From NCBI RefSeq assembly GCF_042646165.1, contig NZ_JBHRTC010000025.1: a stretch of 64,000 bases of DNA. One strand, written 5' to 3'. The DNA is from Microbaculum marinum (lineage in GTDB: Bacteria > Pseudomonadota > Alphaproteobacteria > Rhizobiales > Tepidamorphaceae). Under the pieces are notes generated by a model. The model worked only from the letters and a program-made list of their open reading frames with translations, had not been told where the DNA came from and ran no database searches. The first letter of the stretch is position 1. Every line of letters begins with the position of its first letter. A program made the translations under genes and the position numbers. This document shows, in pieces, positions 26,161 to 35,065 of this stretch.

Positions 26161-26838
26161 ATGTCCATTCGCGCGAACGCCCGTGCGCTGTTTCTTGCTG
26201 GCGGAACTGCCATCCTCATGGCCGCCGCGGCAGCGCCAGGTCATGCGCAAACGGTCGACCGGAACATGTTCACGCCGGCTGCCCCAGTCGTCTACGACTG
26301 GTCCGGCGTCTATGCCGGCGTCAGCGCGGGGGCGAGCTGGGATACGTTCGACACCCTGTTCGGCGTCGCGCCCGTCTCGACCAGCTTCGATCCGAGCAAT
26401 TTCACCGCCGGCGCCTATGCCGGCATGAACTTCCAGAACGGTCCGTTCGTCTACGGCCTCGAACTGGACGTGAACTTCAAGACCGGCGACGACACGCAGC
26501 TCATCGCCGGCGTCCCGGTGACAGCCCAGAACGACTGGTTCTCGACCTTGCGGGGCCGGGCGGGCTATGCCTATGACCGCTACCTGTTCTACGGGACCGG
26601 CGGCCTGGCGGTGGGGGACGTGGAACTGTCGGCCCCCGGCACCTCGTTCAGCGACACCAAGGTCGGCTGGACGATCGGCGCCGGCATCGAGGCGGCAATC
26701 AACGACCGGATCACCCTGCGCGGCGAATACCTCTATACCGATCTGGGGAAAGTCGACGGGTCGCTGGGAGGCTCGCCGTTCACCACCGAGTTCGACAGCC
26801 ACACGGTTCGCGCCGGCGTGACCTACAAGTTCCAGTAG
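26161..26838 (+). CDS. Omp25/Omp31-type outer-membrane beta-barrel protein, second copy
   Basis: The 225-residue protein has a signal peptide (LAGGTAILMAAAAAPGHAQ), the conserved start VVYDWSGVYAGVSAGASWD, AGAYAGMNFQNGPFVYGLEL, DWFSTLRGRAGYAYDRYLFY and the closing strand VRAGVTYKFQ. It resembles its neighbour at 25157 in organisation but not closely in sequence, so the duplication is old. A nearly 300-base spacer between them suggests separate transcription. Confidence 0.9.
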   Translation: MSIRANARALFLAGGTAILMAAAAAPGHAQTVDRNMFTPAAPVVYDWSGVYAGVSAGASWDTFDTLFGVAPVSTSFDPSNFTAGAYAGMNFQNGPFVYGLELDVNFKTGDDTQLIAGVPVTAQNDWFSTLRGRAGYAYDRYLFYGTGGLAVGDVELSAPGTSFSDTKVGWTIGAGIEAAINDRITLRGEYLYTDLGKVDGSLGGSPFTTEFDSHTVRAGVTYKFQ

Positions 26839-26870
26839 GCCCGGCGCCGACTTTCGTCTTCAGCGCGACG

Positions 26871-26889
26871 GGGCGGATCGCGTCCGCCC
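26871..26889. terminator. Short hairpin between convergent genes
   Basis: GGGCGGA-TCGCG-TCCGCCC, a perfect 7-bp stem, lies between the ends of the second Omp25-like gene and the DUF1176 gene and could serve either strand. There is no U-run. Confidence 0.35.
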
Positions 26890-26905
26890 AGGAGAAGGCG
26901 GCGAG

Positions 26906-27967
26906 CTAATTGCCGAGCCGGAAGACCTCCGGATACTGCCTTGGATCCCCTGCGCCACCGCAGCTTTCGCGGTAGCGGTACTCGATCAACGCAAAGCGGA
27001 TGTCGGTCCAGCGCCAACGGGCGTAGTGGCCGCAGCCATCGACCTCGCGGTGCGGTGAGGCACTGGTGAGGACGCCTTCTTCGGGATCGTACGCGATGTC
27101 GACCAGGGTGTCGGTGCCGGTCCAGCCGTAGTCGCGGCTGTAGCGTGCAAACGACAGCGTATCGATGCCGCCGATCTCGCCGGTTTCCACGACATAGAGC
27201 CGGTAGTCGACGCGCTGGCCCGTCGCCGTGCAGGGGATCGCATAGAGCACGGCCGAATCCGACAGCCTCCCCGTCAGCGGCTGCGTGGCGGACATCAGGG
27301 TACTGTCCAGGCGCTCGCAGCCGTGCACGCCGTAGTGCTGCGTGAGCACGTTGTTGGGCAGGCCCCGCTCGCCGGTGCCGCCGTCGATCGGGGTGACGAG
27401 GCCGGCCATCGATTCGTGCGGCTCCAGGTCTACCGGCGCGGCCACCCGGCGGTTCCTGTCGAGGCGCGACTGGCGATCATCGATCCAGGCGAGTCCGTCG
27501 GCGAGGCCGGGCAGGGCGAAGACGGCAGCTGCGCTGCCGCCGGCCTCCGGCTCGTAGTAAAGCGCAGCGGACATGCCGCCCGCCATCGCTCCCAGCAATC
27601 GGCCGGCGAGCCCGGGGTTGACCAGAAACAGGTTGCCGGCTGGTCCGTAGGCCAGGAAGTCATAGCCGGGATTGAAGGTGAGCTTCGGCCCGCCGTCGAC
27701 GTTCAGGGCGAAGGGATGGGTCAGATCGATCGCCGGATCGAGCGGCGTCACCAGGATCTGCCATGGCGCCCCCGCATCGGGCAGGCGGCGCAAGGCAATG
27801 ACCGCGTCCTCGCCAGCCGCGCCGGTCGCCCGGTTGACCAGAACGCAGATGTTGTCGTCGGTGCATTCGGCCTGCCAGCCGCGAAACGCGGCCGTCTCGG
27901 CGGCCTCGGCAGAGGCCGCGGCGAGGAGTGCGAAGAGGCAGGCGAGCAAGCGTCGTGGCATCGGCAT
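26906..27967 (-). CDS. DUF1176 family secreted protein
   Basis: The 353-residue protein has a signal peptide (LLACLFALLAAASAEAAE) and matches the DUF1176 layout: an early FRGWQAECTDDNICVLV segment, and a late VDGCGHYARWRWTDIRFAL segment before YRYRESCGGAGDP. Cysteines in CTDDNIC, GCER, IPC and GCGHY/ESCGG probably form disulphides in the periplasm. No enzymatic function is known for the family. It is convergent with the second Omp25 gene. Confidence 0.8.
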   Translation of the reverse strand: MPMPRRLLACLFALLAAASAEAAETAAFRGWQAECTDDNICVLVNRATGAAGEDAVIALRRLPDAGAPWQILVTPLDPAIDLTHPFALNVDGGPKLTFNPGYDFLAYGPAGNLFLVNPGLAGRLLGAMAGGMSAALYYEPEAGGSAAAVFALPGLADGLAWIDDRQSRLDRNRRVAAPVDLEPHESMAGLVTPIDGGTGERGLPNNVLTQHYGVHGCERLDSTLMSATQPLTGRLSDSAVLYAIPCTATGQRVDYRLYVVETGEIGGIDTLSFARYSRDYGWTGTDTLVDIAYDPEEGVLTSASPHREVDGCGHYARWRWTDIRFALIEYRYRESCGGAGDPRQYPEVFRLGN

Positions 27968-28065
27968 GGCGCGCGGGACCGGGTCGGCGGTTTCGGACGC
28001 GCGTTTGTATCAGACGGCCGGCCCGGCGGCACGCCAATGCGATGGCGGCTGCCGATTAATCGGAG

Positions 28066-29289
28066 TCAGCGGTTGCCGAGATAGGCCGGGTTGCCGCACA
28101 TGGCGGCGTTGACCTGTGCCACCGTGCCGCTGGGCGGCGGCTCCGGCAGGCTCATGACCGGGATGTTGTCGCGCAGCGTCTCGTGGAAATGCTTCACCCC
28201 GAGCTCCAGGTCGGAGAGCAGGAAGTCGTCATAGCCCGACGAGCGCATGCCTTCGCACGACCACTTGATGAGCTGGGTGTCCTCCTGGGTGGTGATCTCG
28301 TTGATGCGCTGGTTGAGGTAGCGGGCGGCCTTCATCTCCCGCCGGTCGTCCGGCAGGGCGAAGGAGGCGCCCCAGGAGACGCTTCGGTTCGTGGTCAGCG
28401 GATAGAACTGGTAGAAGTCCACCATGTCCGGGAAGAGCTGCAGCGCCGTTCCGGTGAAGATCGAGAAGTAGACCCAGGCACGGCGGTGGCTCTCCGGCAG
28501 ATGCTCGACATCCGGCAGCAGGCGCTTGTAGTTGCGCACGCTCCAGATCTTTCCCTCGCGGCTGTCCGCGAAGGTCCCGTAGGACCGGGCGATGCCGTTC
28601 TCCAGGATCTCGTCGCGATAGGTGCGGCCGTAGAGGTCCATCAGGCTGGGATGGGCGATCGGCACGTGATAGCCCTCGGCATCGACGTCGACCATCGCCT
28701 TCCAGTTCACGTCCACCTCGACCTTGTAGCGCGGGAACAGCGGCTTCATGTCCTCGATGCGGTATGGCGCGATCTCCGCCTCCACCGGCGCCATGGTCTC
28801 GGCCACCGACGGCCCGTCGCCCTTGAAGCGGATGAAGATCAGGCCGTGCCAGATCTCCATGTCGACCGGCTTGAGGCCGAGCTCTGATTTCTCGGCGGCG
28901 GGGAAGGTCTTCTCCGCGGCGCGACCGCGCAGCGAGCCGTCGGCGTTGTAGCACCAGCCGTGGAACGGGCAGACGATGCGATTGCCGCAATTGCCTGTTG
29001 GTTCGGCGACGACGCGCGAGCCGCGGTGGCGGCACAGGTTGTGGAAGGCGCGCACGGCGCCGTCCTGGCCGCGCACGATCAGGGCACGCTCGTCGACGAT
29101 GTCGTGGGTAATGAAGTCGCCCGGATCCGGGATCTCGCTGACATGACCGGCAACCAGCCAGGAGCGCCGGAACATGTGCTCCATCTCCAGCTCCGTGATC
29201 TCGTCGCTCGTGTAGGTCCACGCGGGCAGGCCGCCGCGGAACTCGTCGTCGAAAAGATCGTTTCTGGCCAGCGCGTTGCGCATGATCAT
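28066..29289 (-). CDS. Rieske-type aromatic ring-hydroxylating oxygenase, alpha subunit
   Basis: A 407-residue oxygenase subunit with the Rieske 2Fe-2S motif CRHRGSRV ... CPFHGWCYN and the mononuclear iron site DVDAEGYHVPIAHPSL (two His plus a later Asp). Such enzymes use a separate reductase to hydroxylate or demethylate aromatic or quaternary amine substrates; no reductase gene lies beside it. AAGGA is four bases before the ATG at 29289. It is divergent from a BetI-like regulator, which hints at a quaternary-amine or similar substrate, but this is inference. Confidence 0.9.
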   Translation of the reverse strand: MIMRNALARNDLFDDEFRGGLPAWTYTSDEITELEMEHMFRRSWLVAGHVSEIPDPGDFITHDIVDERALIVRGQDGAVRAFHNLCRHRGSRVVAEPTGNCGNRIVCPFHGWCYNADGSLRGRAAEKTFPAAEKSELGLKPVDMEIWHGLIFIRFKGDGPSVAETMAPVEAEIAPYRIEDMKPLFPRYKVEVDVNWKAMVDVDAEGYHVPIAHPSLMDLYGRTYRDEILENGIARSYGTFADSREGKIWSVRNYKRLLPDVEHLPESHRRAWVYFSIFTGTALQLFPDMVDFYQFYPLTTNRSVSWGASFALPDDRREMKAARYLNQRINEITTQEDTQLIKWSCEGMRSSGYDDFLLSDLELGVKHFHETLRDNIPVMSLPEPPPSGTVAQVNAAMCGNPAYLGNR

Positions 29290-29422
29290 CAGGTCCTTGG
29301 TTTCGGTCGTGAAACGTGCATCGTCATTGGCCGGCAGGCCGCGTTACTGCGCAGACGAGGGAGGTGCGGTCGGGGCCGGCCGGAAGGAAAGACTGCCACA
29401 GTATCGCCGTTTTGTCCAGATC

Positions 29423-29442
29423 CTGACTGATCAATCAGTCAG
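29423..29442. promoter_or_regulatory. Perfect 9-bp inverted repeat, probable operator of the TetR/BetI regulator
   Basis: CTGACTGAT-CA-ATCAGTCAG lies in the divergent promoter region between the Rieske oxygenase and the BetI-like regulator, 46 bases before the regulator's ATG. Size and symmetry fit a TetR-family dimer site; binding is inferred. Confidence 0.6.
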
Positions 29443-29487
29443 TAATTGACGTCAGTGGATTGAAATTACTCGTGAAAGCACCCTATC

Positions 29488-30174
29488 ATGAGGGTCAAAA
29501 TGGTCGATAGAGCGGAGCGGTCGAAGTGGGTTTCGAAGGACGCCCGGCGACGTGACATCGTCGCCGCGGCGATCGATTCCGTCGCACGGGTCGGATTCGC
29601 CGACACGACGCTGGCGACGGTGGCGCGGGAAGCCGGCATGTCGCAGGCCAACCTGTTGTTCCACTTCAAGTCGAAGGACGCGCTGCTGGTCGAGACGCTG
29701 CGGCACGTCTCTGCGGAATTCGCCGAGACCTGGCAGTCGGCGCTGGCCAAGGCGGGGACCGATCCGCTGGCGCGGCTGCTGGCTCTCGTGGGGGCGAGCT
29801 TCTCGCCGAAGGTCTGCAATCGCAAGTCGATCGCGGTCTGGCACGCGTTTTACGGCGAGGCAAAGTCCCGGCCCCAGTACCTGAAAATTTGCGGGGCCAA
29901 CGACCACGAGCGCTACGAGGCGACGACGCAGGCCTGCCGGGACCTGTTGCTGGCCGAGGGCAAGCCGCCGGACGGCGCGAGCGACATGGCCAGGATGATC
30001 GAGGGGCTGATCGACGGCCTGTGGGTCGACATCCTGATCAGTCCCGACATGGCCAACCGTTTCGAGGCACAGCGAATCGTGCTGCTCCAGCTGCGCATCC
30101 TGGTGCCCGATCGCGCCGCCGACATCGACGCCTGGGAAGCGGCGAACGCCAGGAGGCGGGCTCCCGCACCGTAA
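29488..30174 (+). CDS. TetR-family regulator, BetI-like
   Basis: The 228-residue protein has an N-terminal TetR helix-turn-helix (DIVAAAIDSVARVGFADTTL, then VAREAGMSQANLLFHFKSK) and a C-terminal domain like BetI (AVWHAFYGEAKSRPQYLKIC, MARMIEGLIDGLWVDILI). BetI represses choline/betaine genes, but here the divergent gene is a Rieske oxygenase. A perfect palindrome in the shared promoter region is the likely operator. About 15 residues precede the usual TetR start. Confidence 0.87.
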   Translation: MRVKMVDRAERSKWVSKDARRRDIVAAAIDSVARVGFADTTLATVAREAGMSQANLLFHFKSKDALLVETLRHVSAEFAETWQSALAKAGTDPLARLLALVGASFSPKVCNRKSIAVWHAFYGEAKSRPQYLKICGANDHERYEATTQACRDLLLAEGKPPDGASDMARMIEGLIDGLWVDILISPDMANRFEAQRIVLLQLRILVPDRAADIDAWEAANARRRAPAP

Positions 30175-30322
30175 CGGCGGCGGGTCCATCCGGTCCCGGC
30201 AGTGCCCAAATGCCACGGCCGTGCGCCAATGCGCCGCGCGGGCCCGGAAATTCCCTCTCGTTGCTTGACCCGGCCCACGTCGCTGCGCATCCTTGCCCGA
30301 CAATTGTAACGGGGAGGCCTGA

Positions 30323-30790
30323 ATGGTGCGTTTCGCCGCTGTCGCAGCCTGTGCTGTCGTCGCGAGCCTTGGTGCGTTCGCGCTCAGCGGTATCGGTGCG
30401 CCCGCCGCCGCGGACAACTTCCTGTTCCTGTACGATGCCCATCGCAACGCGCCCTGGAACGGGCCGGAGTGCGACGAGCCGTCCGTGCTGAGCGCCATCA
30501 CGGCGCGCTTCGACCAGACCGAGGCGGAATACTGGCATACCGGCGTCCGGATGGCCGACATCACGGAAGCCCGCGAGACGGCGTTCCGCGACTGGGATCC
30601 CACGATCATCGCCCGGCGCTACTGCACCGGCACCGCCTATCTGACCGACGGCAACCGCTACAATCTGGTTTACTGGCTGCGCAGCGAGCAGGGCTTCGCC
30701 GGGGTCGGCTGGGGGGTGCAGTACTGCCTGGTCGGCCGCGATCGCGACTACTCCTACGCGCCGGCCTGCAAGATGCTGCGCCCGCTCTGA
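30323..30790 (+). CDS. Secreted hypothetical protein with four cysteines
   Basis: A 155-residue protein with a signal peptide (AACAVVASLGAFALSGIGAPAAA) and four cysteines in the mature part (PECDEP, RRYCTG, VQYCLV, PACKML). It has a tryptophan/tyrosine-rich centre (NLVYWLRSEQGFAGVGWGVQ). I do not recognise a named family. It lies just before an RNase T2 gene in the same direction with 42 bases between, so the two may be transcribed together. Confidence 0.7.
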   Translation: MVRFAAVAACAVVASLGAFALSGIGAPAAADNFLFLYDAHRNAPWNGPECDEPSVLSAITARFDQTEAEYWHTGVRMADITEARETAFRDWDPTIIARRYCTGTAYLTDGNRYNLVYWLRSEQGFAGVGWGVQYCLVGRDRDYSYAPACKMLRPL

Positions 30791-30832
30791 GCGGGGCGGC
30801 CGTCCGAAAGCCTGGCTCCGGGGTGCGAGCCG

Positions 30833-31498
30833 GTGCGTAGCGCGTGCCGCCCTATGGCATTGCTTGCCGCCGCAGTCTTCTGGCTGGCCGGTCCAGTCGC
30901 TGCACGGGCCGGGCAGGATGTCCCCGGCGATTTCGATTTCTACGTCCTCGCGCTGTCCTGGTCGCCGTCCTATTGCGAGGCAGAAGGCGACAGGGCAGAC
31001 CGGTTCCAGTGCGCCGGCGGGCGGCCGTACCATTTCGTCGTGCACGGGCTGTGGCCGCAATACGAGCGCGGCTGGCCGCAATACTGCAGGCCGGCCGGGG
31101 CGCCGCCGTCGGAACCGATGGTGCGCGCGATGCTCGATATCATGCCGAGTCCGGGCCTGGTGCGGCACGAATGGGACAAGCACGGCACCTGCGCGGGCCT
31201 GCCGGTCGAGGGATATTTCGAAACGCTGAGGAAAGCCCGCGGCAAGGTCAGGATACCGCCGGCGTTCGAGGGCATCGCCGCATACACCATGGTGACGCCG
31301 GCGGACGTGGAAACCGCGTTCCGCACCGCCAATCCCGGCATCGCCGCAGACGCGATCGCGGTGACCTGCGACAGCCGGCGCCTGCGGGAAGTGCGGATCT
31401 GCCTGACGAAGTCCCTCGAGTACCGGTCCTGCGAGGAGGTCGATCGCAAGTCCTGCCGCCTGCAGCGCGCCGTGATGCCGCCGGCCCGCGGCGGCTAG
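30833..31498 (+). CDS. Ribonuclease T2 family protein
   Basis: The protein shows both catalytic signatures of RNase T2: VVHGLWPQYERGWP (CAS I) and HEWDKHGTCAG (CAS II), with the active-site histidines and glutamate. ALSWSPSYCE near the start of the mature chain is also typical. A signal peptide (LLAAAVFWLAGPVAARA) sends it to the periplasm, where such enzymes degrade RNA without metal. The GTG at 30833 gives 221 residues; the ATG at 30854 starts directly at the signal peptide and is as likely. Confidence 0.92.
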   Translation: MRSACRPMALLAAAVFWLAGPVAARAGQDVPGDFDFYVLALSWSPSYCEAEGDRADRFQCAGGRPYHFVVHGLWPQYERGWPQYCRPAGAPPSEPMVRAMLDIMPSPGLVRHEWDKHGTCAGLPVEGYFETLRKARGKVRIPPAFEGIAAYTMVTPADVETAFRTANPGIAADAIAVTCDSRRLREVRICLTKSLEYRSCEEVDRKSCRLQRAVMPPARGG

Positions 31499-31697
31499 AT
31501 TCCGAAACGTCCCCGCCCCGCCATCGCAGGCGGGGGTGCGTGTTTCGCGGCTCCGGCCGGTTGTGATAAGACGGCCATATTGTGGGCGTAGGCGGTTCCG
31601 CCCAACGCCGGAACAGGCATTCCGGTGACGAAGGATACTCCCGGGGCGAACGCGGAAGCGCTGCTTCCGATCCGGGAGGAGACCATGGAGGCCCGTC

Positions 31698-32921
31698 GTG
31701 CCGTCGACCGCCCGTATCGAGACCATTCAGGACCGTCCGGACACGCTGATGTCCTATCCCGACGCGCAGACGGCGGCGCTGGCGCTTCGGCCGGACGAGC
31801 CGGTCTACTGCTTCCGCCCGGATCAACTGGCAGCGGACGCCGAGGCGTTCCGCACCGCGTTTCCGGGCCGCACGGCGTATGCCGTCAAGACCAATCCGCA
31901 TCCGCTGATCCTGGGCGGCGTCGCCGGCGCCGGGATCGACGCCTTCGACGTCGCCTCGCGGGAGGAGTTCCGGCTGGCGCGTGAAGCGGCCCCCCGCGCC
32001 GACCTGTTCTACATGCATCCGGTCAAGCCGGCGTCCTCGATCCGGGCAGGTCTTGCCGAGTACGGCATCCGCCACATGGCCGTCGATCACGAGAACGAGG
32101 TCGCCAAGATCCTGCGAGAGGCGCGGGCGGCGGGCATCGATGCCTCCGAACTGACGCTGTTCGTCCGGCTGGCCACGAAAGGGCACGCGGTCTACGAACT
32201 CTCCCGCAAGTTCGGCGCGGCACCGGGCCATGCCGTCGAACTCCTGCAGCGCGTGGCGAGGCTCGGCGCGCAGGCCGGCCTCTGCTTCCATGTCGGCAGC
32301 CAGGTGCTGCAGCCCGACGCCTACGAGCAGGCGCTGAAGACGGCACAGTGGATCCGCAGCCGGGCGGGCGTGCCCCTGGCGGCGCTCGACATCGGCGGCG
32401 GCTATCCGGCCCGCTACGGACGCGACCCCAAGCACGACGCCTTTCCGGTGCCGAGCCCGGGCGAACTGCTGCCGAGCATCCTGCGCGCCGTCGACCTGGC
32501 CGGATTCAGCGACATTCCGCTGATCGCAGAGCCGGGCCGCGCCATCGTCGCGCGCTCGCTTTCGGTGATCGTGCGCGTGCTGCTGCGCAAGGGCCAGCGC
32601 CTGTATATCAACGACGGCATCTGGGCGAGCCTGTCGGATTCGTGGACGGGAAAGCTGACGCTGCCGGTCCAGCTGATCGCAGAGCCGGACCGGCTGCGGC
32701 CGAAGGGCGATCCCGACAGGATCGTACCGTTCCGGATCATGGGCGCGACCTGCGACTCCGTCGACATCCTGTCGCGGCCGTTCTGGCTGCCGGAGACGGT
32801 CAAGACAGGCGACTGGATCGAGGTCGGCCACATCGGCGCCTACTCGCTGTCGCTGAGGACCGACTTCAACGGGCTCTACCCGGATACCTTCATCACCGTC
32901 GCGGCGCCGTTTAGCGCCTGA
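31698..32921 (+). CDS. Ornithine/lysine decarboxylase-like PLP enzyme (fold type III)
   Basis: The 407-residue protein is an alanine racemase-fold decarboxylase of the eukaryote-like ornithine/diaminopimelate group. The PLP lysine lies in TAYAVKTNPHP, followed by CFHVGSQ, LDIGGGYPARYG, IAEPGRAIVA and the C-terminal MGATCDSVDIL with its active-site cysteine. The likely reaction makes putrescine or cadaverine. GGAGG lies seven bases before the GTG at 31698; an ATG at 31749 is an alternative. An agmatinase-family gene at 57.6 kb could feed the same polyamine pathway. Confidence 0.88.
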   Translation: MPSTARIETIQDRPDTLMSYPDAQTAALALRPDEPVYCFRPDQLAADAEAFRTAFPGRTAYAVKTNPHPLILGGVAGAGIDAFDVASREEFRLAREAAPRADLFYMHPVKPASSIRAGLAEYGIRHMAVDHENEVAKILREARAAGIDASELTLFVRLATKGHAVYELSRKFGAAPGHAVELLQRVARLGAQAGLCFHVGSQVLQPDAYEQALKTAQWIRSRAGVPLAALDIGGGYPARYGRDPKHDAFPVPSPGELLPSILRAVDLAGFSDIPLIAEPGRAIVARSLSVIVRVLLRKGQRLYINDGIWASLSDSWTGKLTLPVQLIAEPDRLRPKGDPDRIVPFRIMGATCDSVDILSRPFWLPETVKTGDWIEVGHIGAYSLSLRTDFNGLYPDTFITVAAPFSA

Positions 32922-32931
32922 CAAGGCAAGC

Positions 32932-33114
32932 CTACCGGCCGGCTGCCGGCTCCGTGAGCAGGCTTGCGACGGGGCAAGGCGTGGCGGATATCGCCCAGGA
33001 GGTGTTGTTGAGGACGGTGGAGCAGGTGGCGAGCGTGCCGCGGATGCACGCGGACTCACCGATGCCGAAATCCCTGCCGTCGAAGCGACAGGTGCAGTTC
33101 ACGTTGGGGCGCAA
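32932..33114 (-). pseudogene. Remnant or unrecognised start of a small cysteine-rich secreted protein
   Basis: The reading frame contains VNCTCRFDGRDFGIGESACI, ATCSTVLNNTSWAIS and PCP, a pattern I associate with small exported cysteine-rich proteins of this order. Only TTG at 33114 or GTG at 33102 could start it, and no signal peptide follows either. The frame stays open upstream to a TAG at 33271-33273 without an ATG or GTG, passing a hydrophobic stretch (IVATNVVSAFFAGTG). The original start has probably been lost, or a frameshift hides it. Confidence 0.45.
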
Positions 33115-33327
33115 GACGTGCCCGGAATCCTGAGCCGCCAGAACGGCGGGGGCGGGAGGAGCTGTTCCGTCGCCGGCGCGACTTTCCCCGGTTCCGGCGA
33201 AGAACGCCGAAACGACGTTAGTGGCGACGATGCACCAAGTATGTCGCGAAGCTATCCCATCAGGGACAGGCTAGCAAAGTTCGCGCGATTTCCCCAGCGG
33301 GAATATACGGCAGTCGTCGCAACGAAA

Positions 33328-33355
33328 CTCGGCCCGAGCCGCTGCCCGGGCCGAG
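33328..33355 (-). terminator. Rho-independent terminator of the cold-shock gene
   Basis: On the minus strand CTCGGCCCG pairs with CGGGCCGAG, followed by TTTCGTT. It begins 14 bases after the stop codon of the cold-shock gene. Confidence 0.75.
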
Positions 33356-33368
33356 ACAGCACACCGTC

Positions 33369-33584
33369 TCAGCCGGCGATCTGCAGGTTGACGGCCTTGG
33401 GCCCCTTGCCGCGCTTGTCCGGTTCCGTCTCGAAGGACACGCGCGACCCCTGGTCGATGGGGGGAATGCCGGAACGTTCGACGTCGGAGATGTGCACGAA
33501 CACATCCTTGTCGCCCTCGTCCGGCGTGATGAACCCAAAACCCTTGGACTGATTGAAGAACTTTACTGTGCCGGTCTGGCGCAT
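33369..33584 (-). CDS. Cold-shock protein (CspA family)
   Basis: A 71-residue single OB-fold domain with both RNA-binding motifs, KGFGFITPD (RNP1) and VFVHISDVE (RNP2), and the start TGTVKFFNQSKGFG. These RNA chaperones loosen mRNA structure in the cold or during growth. AAGGAGG lies upstream of the ATG, and a perfect hairpin stands just before that site in a leader of unusual length, which fits post-transcriptional control typical of the family. Confidence 0.95.
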   Translation of the reverse strand: MRQTGTVKFFNQSKGFGFITPDEGDKDVFVHISDVERSGIPPIDQGSRVSFETEPDKRGKGPKAVNLQIAG

Positions 33585-33608
33585 GGCAGCCTCCTTTCCC
33601 GAAGCTTG

Positions 33609-33631
33609 CCGGCCGCTTCGCTTGCGGCCGG
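33609..33631 (-). promoter_or_regulatory. Hairpin in the cold-shock mRNA leader
   Basis: CCGGCCGC and GCGGCCGG form a perfect 8-bp stem with a 7-base loop about 10 bases before the AAGGAGG ribosome-binding site of the cold-shock gene. It could control access to the site or mRNA stability; this is inference from position. Confidence 0.4.
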
Positions 33632-33816
33632 ACTAGAATGAGGCTGGCGAACAGGTTTCATCGGGATAGGTGTTCCGCGCGGCAGGTAGCACGTCGTAGT
33701 CCAATCCGGTAGTCCGATCAGCCGCCTCAATCACTTTTGATGACGGATGGCACTGGCATTGGCAAGCAAATTTACAATGACATCTCCGGGCCAGCTAACT
33801 CAAGGTCAAGTTTTGC

Positions 33817-34176
33817 CTATTTCTGAGGCAGATCGATGACGTATTGCTTACGGGTTGTCTCCACGACCTCCCACGTGCCGGTGAAGCCGGGCCGGAGGAC
33901 GAATGCGTCGCCGGCGCGCACGGTGACGGATCCACCGTCGTCGTCGCTGATCACGGAGACACCGGAAATGATGGAACAGAATTCCCACTCGTCGTAGGCG
34001 ATCCGCCATGTCCCCGGCGTCGCCTCCCAGACCCCGGCGAAGCGCCGGCCGTCCCCGCTCTCGTCGACGTTCCAGGTGGTAAAGCGCGGCGATCCGCTGA
34101 CGACCCTGTCGGCCGGCGGCTGGTCGTGCTCCGGCGTGACCGCGGAGATGTCGAAGGAAACCAGAAGCGGGTTCAT
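33817..34176 (-). CDS. Cupin-domain protein (DUF861 / EutQ-like)
   Basis: The 119-residue protein is one small cupin barrel. It shows the DUF861 pattern FAGVWEATPGTWRIAYDEWE, EFCSIISGVSVISDDDGG, VRAGDAFVLRPGFTGTWEVV and ETTRKQYVID. Related proteins are often called (S)-ureidoglycine-type or sugar-binding cupins, but substrate cannot be told. I use the ATG at 34176; the codon before it is a TTG. Confidence 0.85.
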   Translation of the reverse strand: MNPLLVSFDISAVTPEHDQPPADRVVSGSPRFTTWNVDESGDGRRFAGVWEATPGTWRIAYDEWEFCSIISGVSVISDDDGGSVTVRAGDAFVLRPGFTGTWEVVETTRKQYVIDLPQK

Positions 34177-34383
34177 CAAGCGGAAGCCTCCAAGCCTGCG
34201 CGGGCGCGCCGAGTGACCCGGCGGCGCTGCCGGTTGCCATCGAGCCCGCCAAGCCTACAGCGCCGGCACACCGGACGATAGCCGTGCAGCACGCCTCGCG
34301 CCCCTTTCGTCGGGCGGCGCCATCGGCTAGTCACGGAGACGAGCAGCCTCCGGCGCCATGCATACGCAGTACAGGAAGCCCCG

Positions 34384-35037
34384 ATGCCCAATCTTCGCGC
34401 AGCGATCGTCCCCGTCACGCCGTTCCAGCAGAACTGCACCCTGGTGTTCGACGAAGAGACCAGGCGGGGGATCGTCATCGATCCGGGCGGCGACCTGCCG
34501 CTGATCAAGAACGCCGTCGCGGAGTTCGGCGTCGTGATAGACGCCATCGTCCTGACCCATGGCCACGTCGACCATGCCAGCGGTGCCGACGAGCTGCGCG
34601 CCGACCTCGGCGTGGAGGTGATCGGTCCGCACGAGGCGGACAAGCCGTTCCTCGACAGCCTGGCCGAGCAAGGGGCGGCCTATGGCATAGAGGGTGCGCG
34701 CAACGTGGTGCCCGACCGGTGGCTGCGCGAGGGCGACACGATAGATATCGCGGGAGTGACGTTCGACGTCCTGCACTGCCCCGGCCACAGCCCGGGGTCG
34801 GTCGTCTTCGTCAACAAGGAGATGAAGTTCGCACTCGTCGGCGACGTCCTGTTCCGCGGTTCGATCGGTCGACCGGACCTTCCCGGGGGAGATCTGCAAA
34901 CGCTGCTACGGTCGATCCGCGAGAAACTGTTTCCACTCGGCGACGAGGTGTCTTTCCTGTGCGGCCACGGGCCGGGAAGCACGATCGGCGAGGAACGCCG
35001 GACCAATCCCTATGCGGGAGAGAACGCGCCGACCTGA
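34384..35037 (+). CDS. MBL-fold metallo-hydrolase (glyoxalase II-like, YcbL type)
   Basis: The 217-residue protein starts PNLRAAIVPVTPFQQNCTLV and has the zinc motif THGHVDHASGADEL (HxHxDH), HCPGHSPGS, the bridging Asp in LVGDVLFRGSIGR and the final His in LCGHGPGSTIGEE. It has no separate C-terminal glyoxalase II domain, so it belongs to the short YcbL-like group of thioester hydrolases, probably cytosolic. Confidence 0.92.
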   Translation: MPNLRAAIVPVTPFQQNCTLVFDEETRRGIVIDPGGDLPLIKNAVAEFGVVIDAIVLTHGHVDHASGADELRADLGVEVIGPHEADKPFLDSLAEQGAAYGIEGARNVVPDRWLREGDTIDIAGVTFDVLHCPGHSPGSVVFVNKEMKFALVGDVLFRGSIGRPDLPGGDLQTLLRSIREKLFPLGDEVSFLCGHGPGSTIGEERRTNPYAGENAPT

Positions 35038-35065
35038 CCCGGCGCTGCTTCGATCGGGCGGTCCG

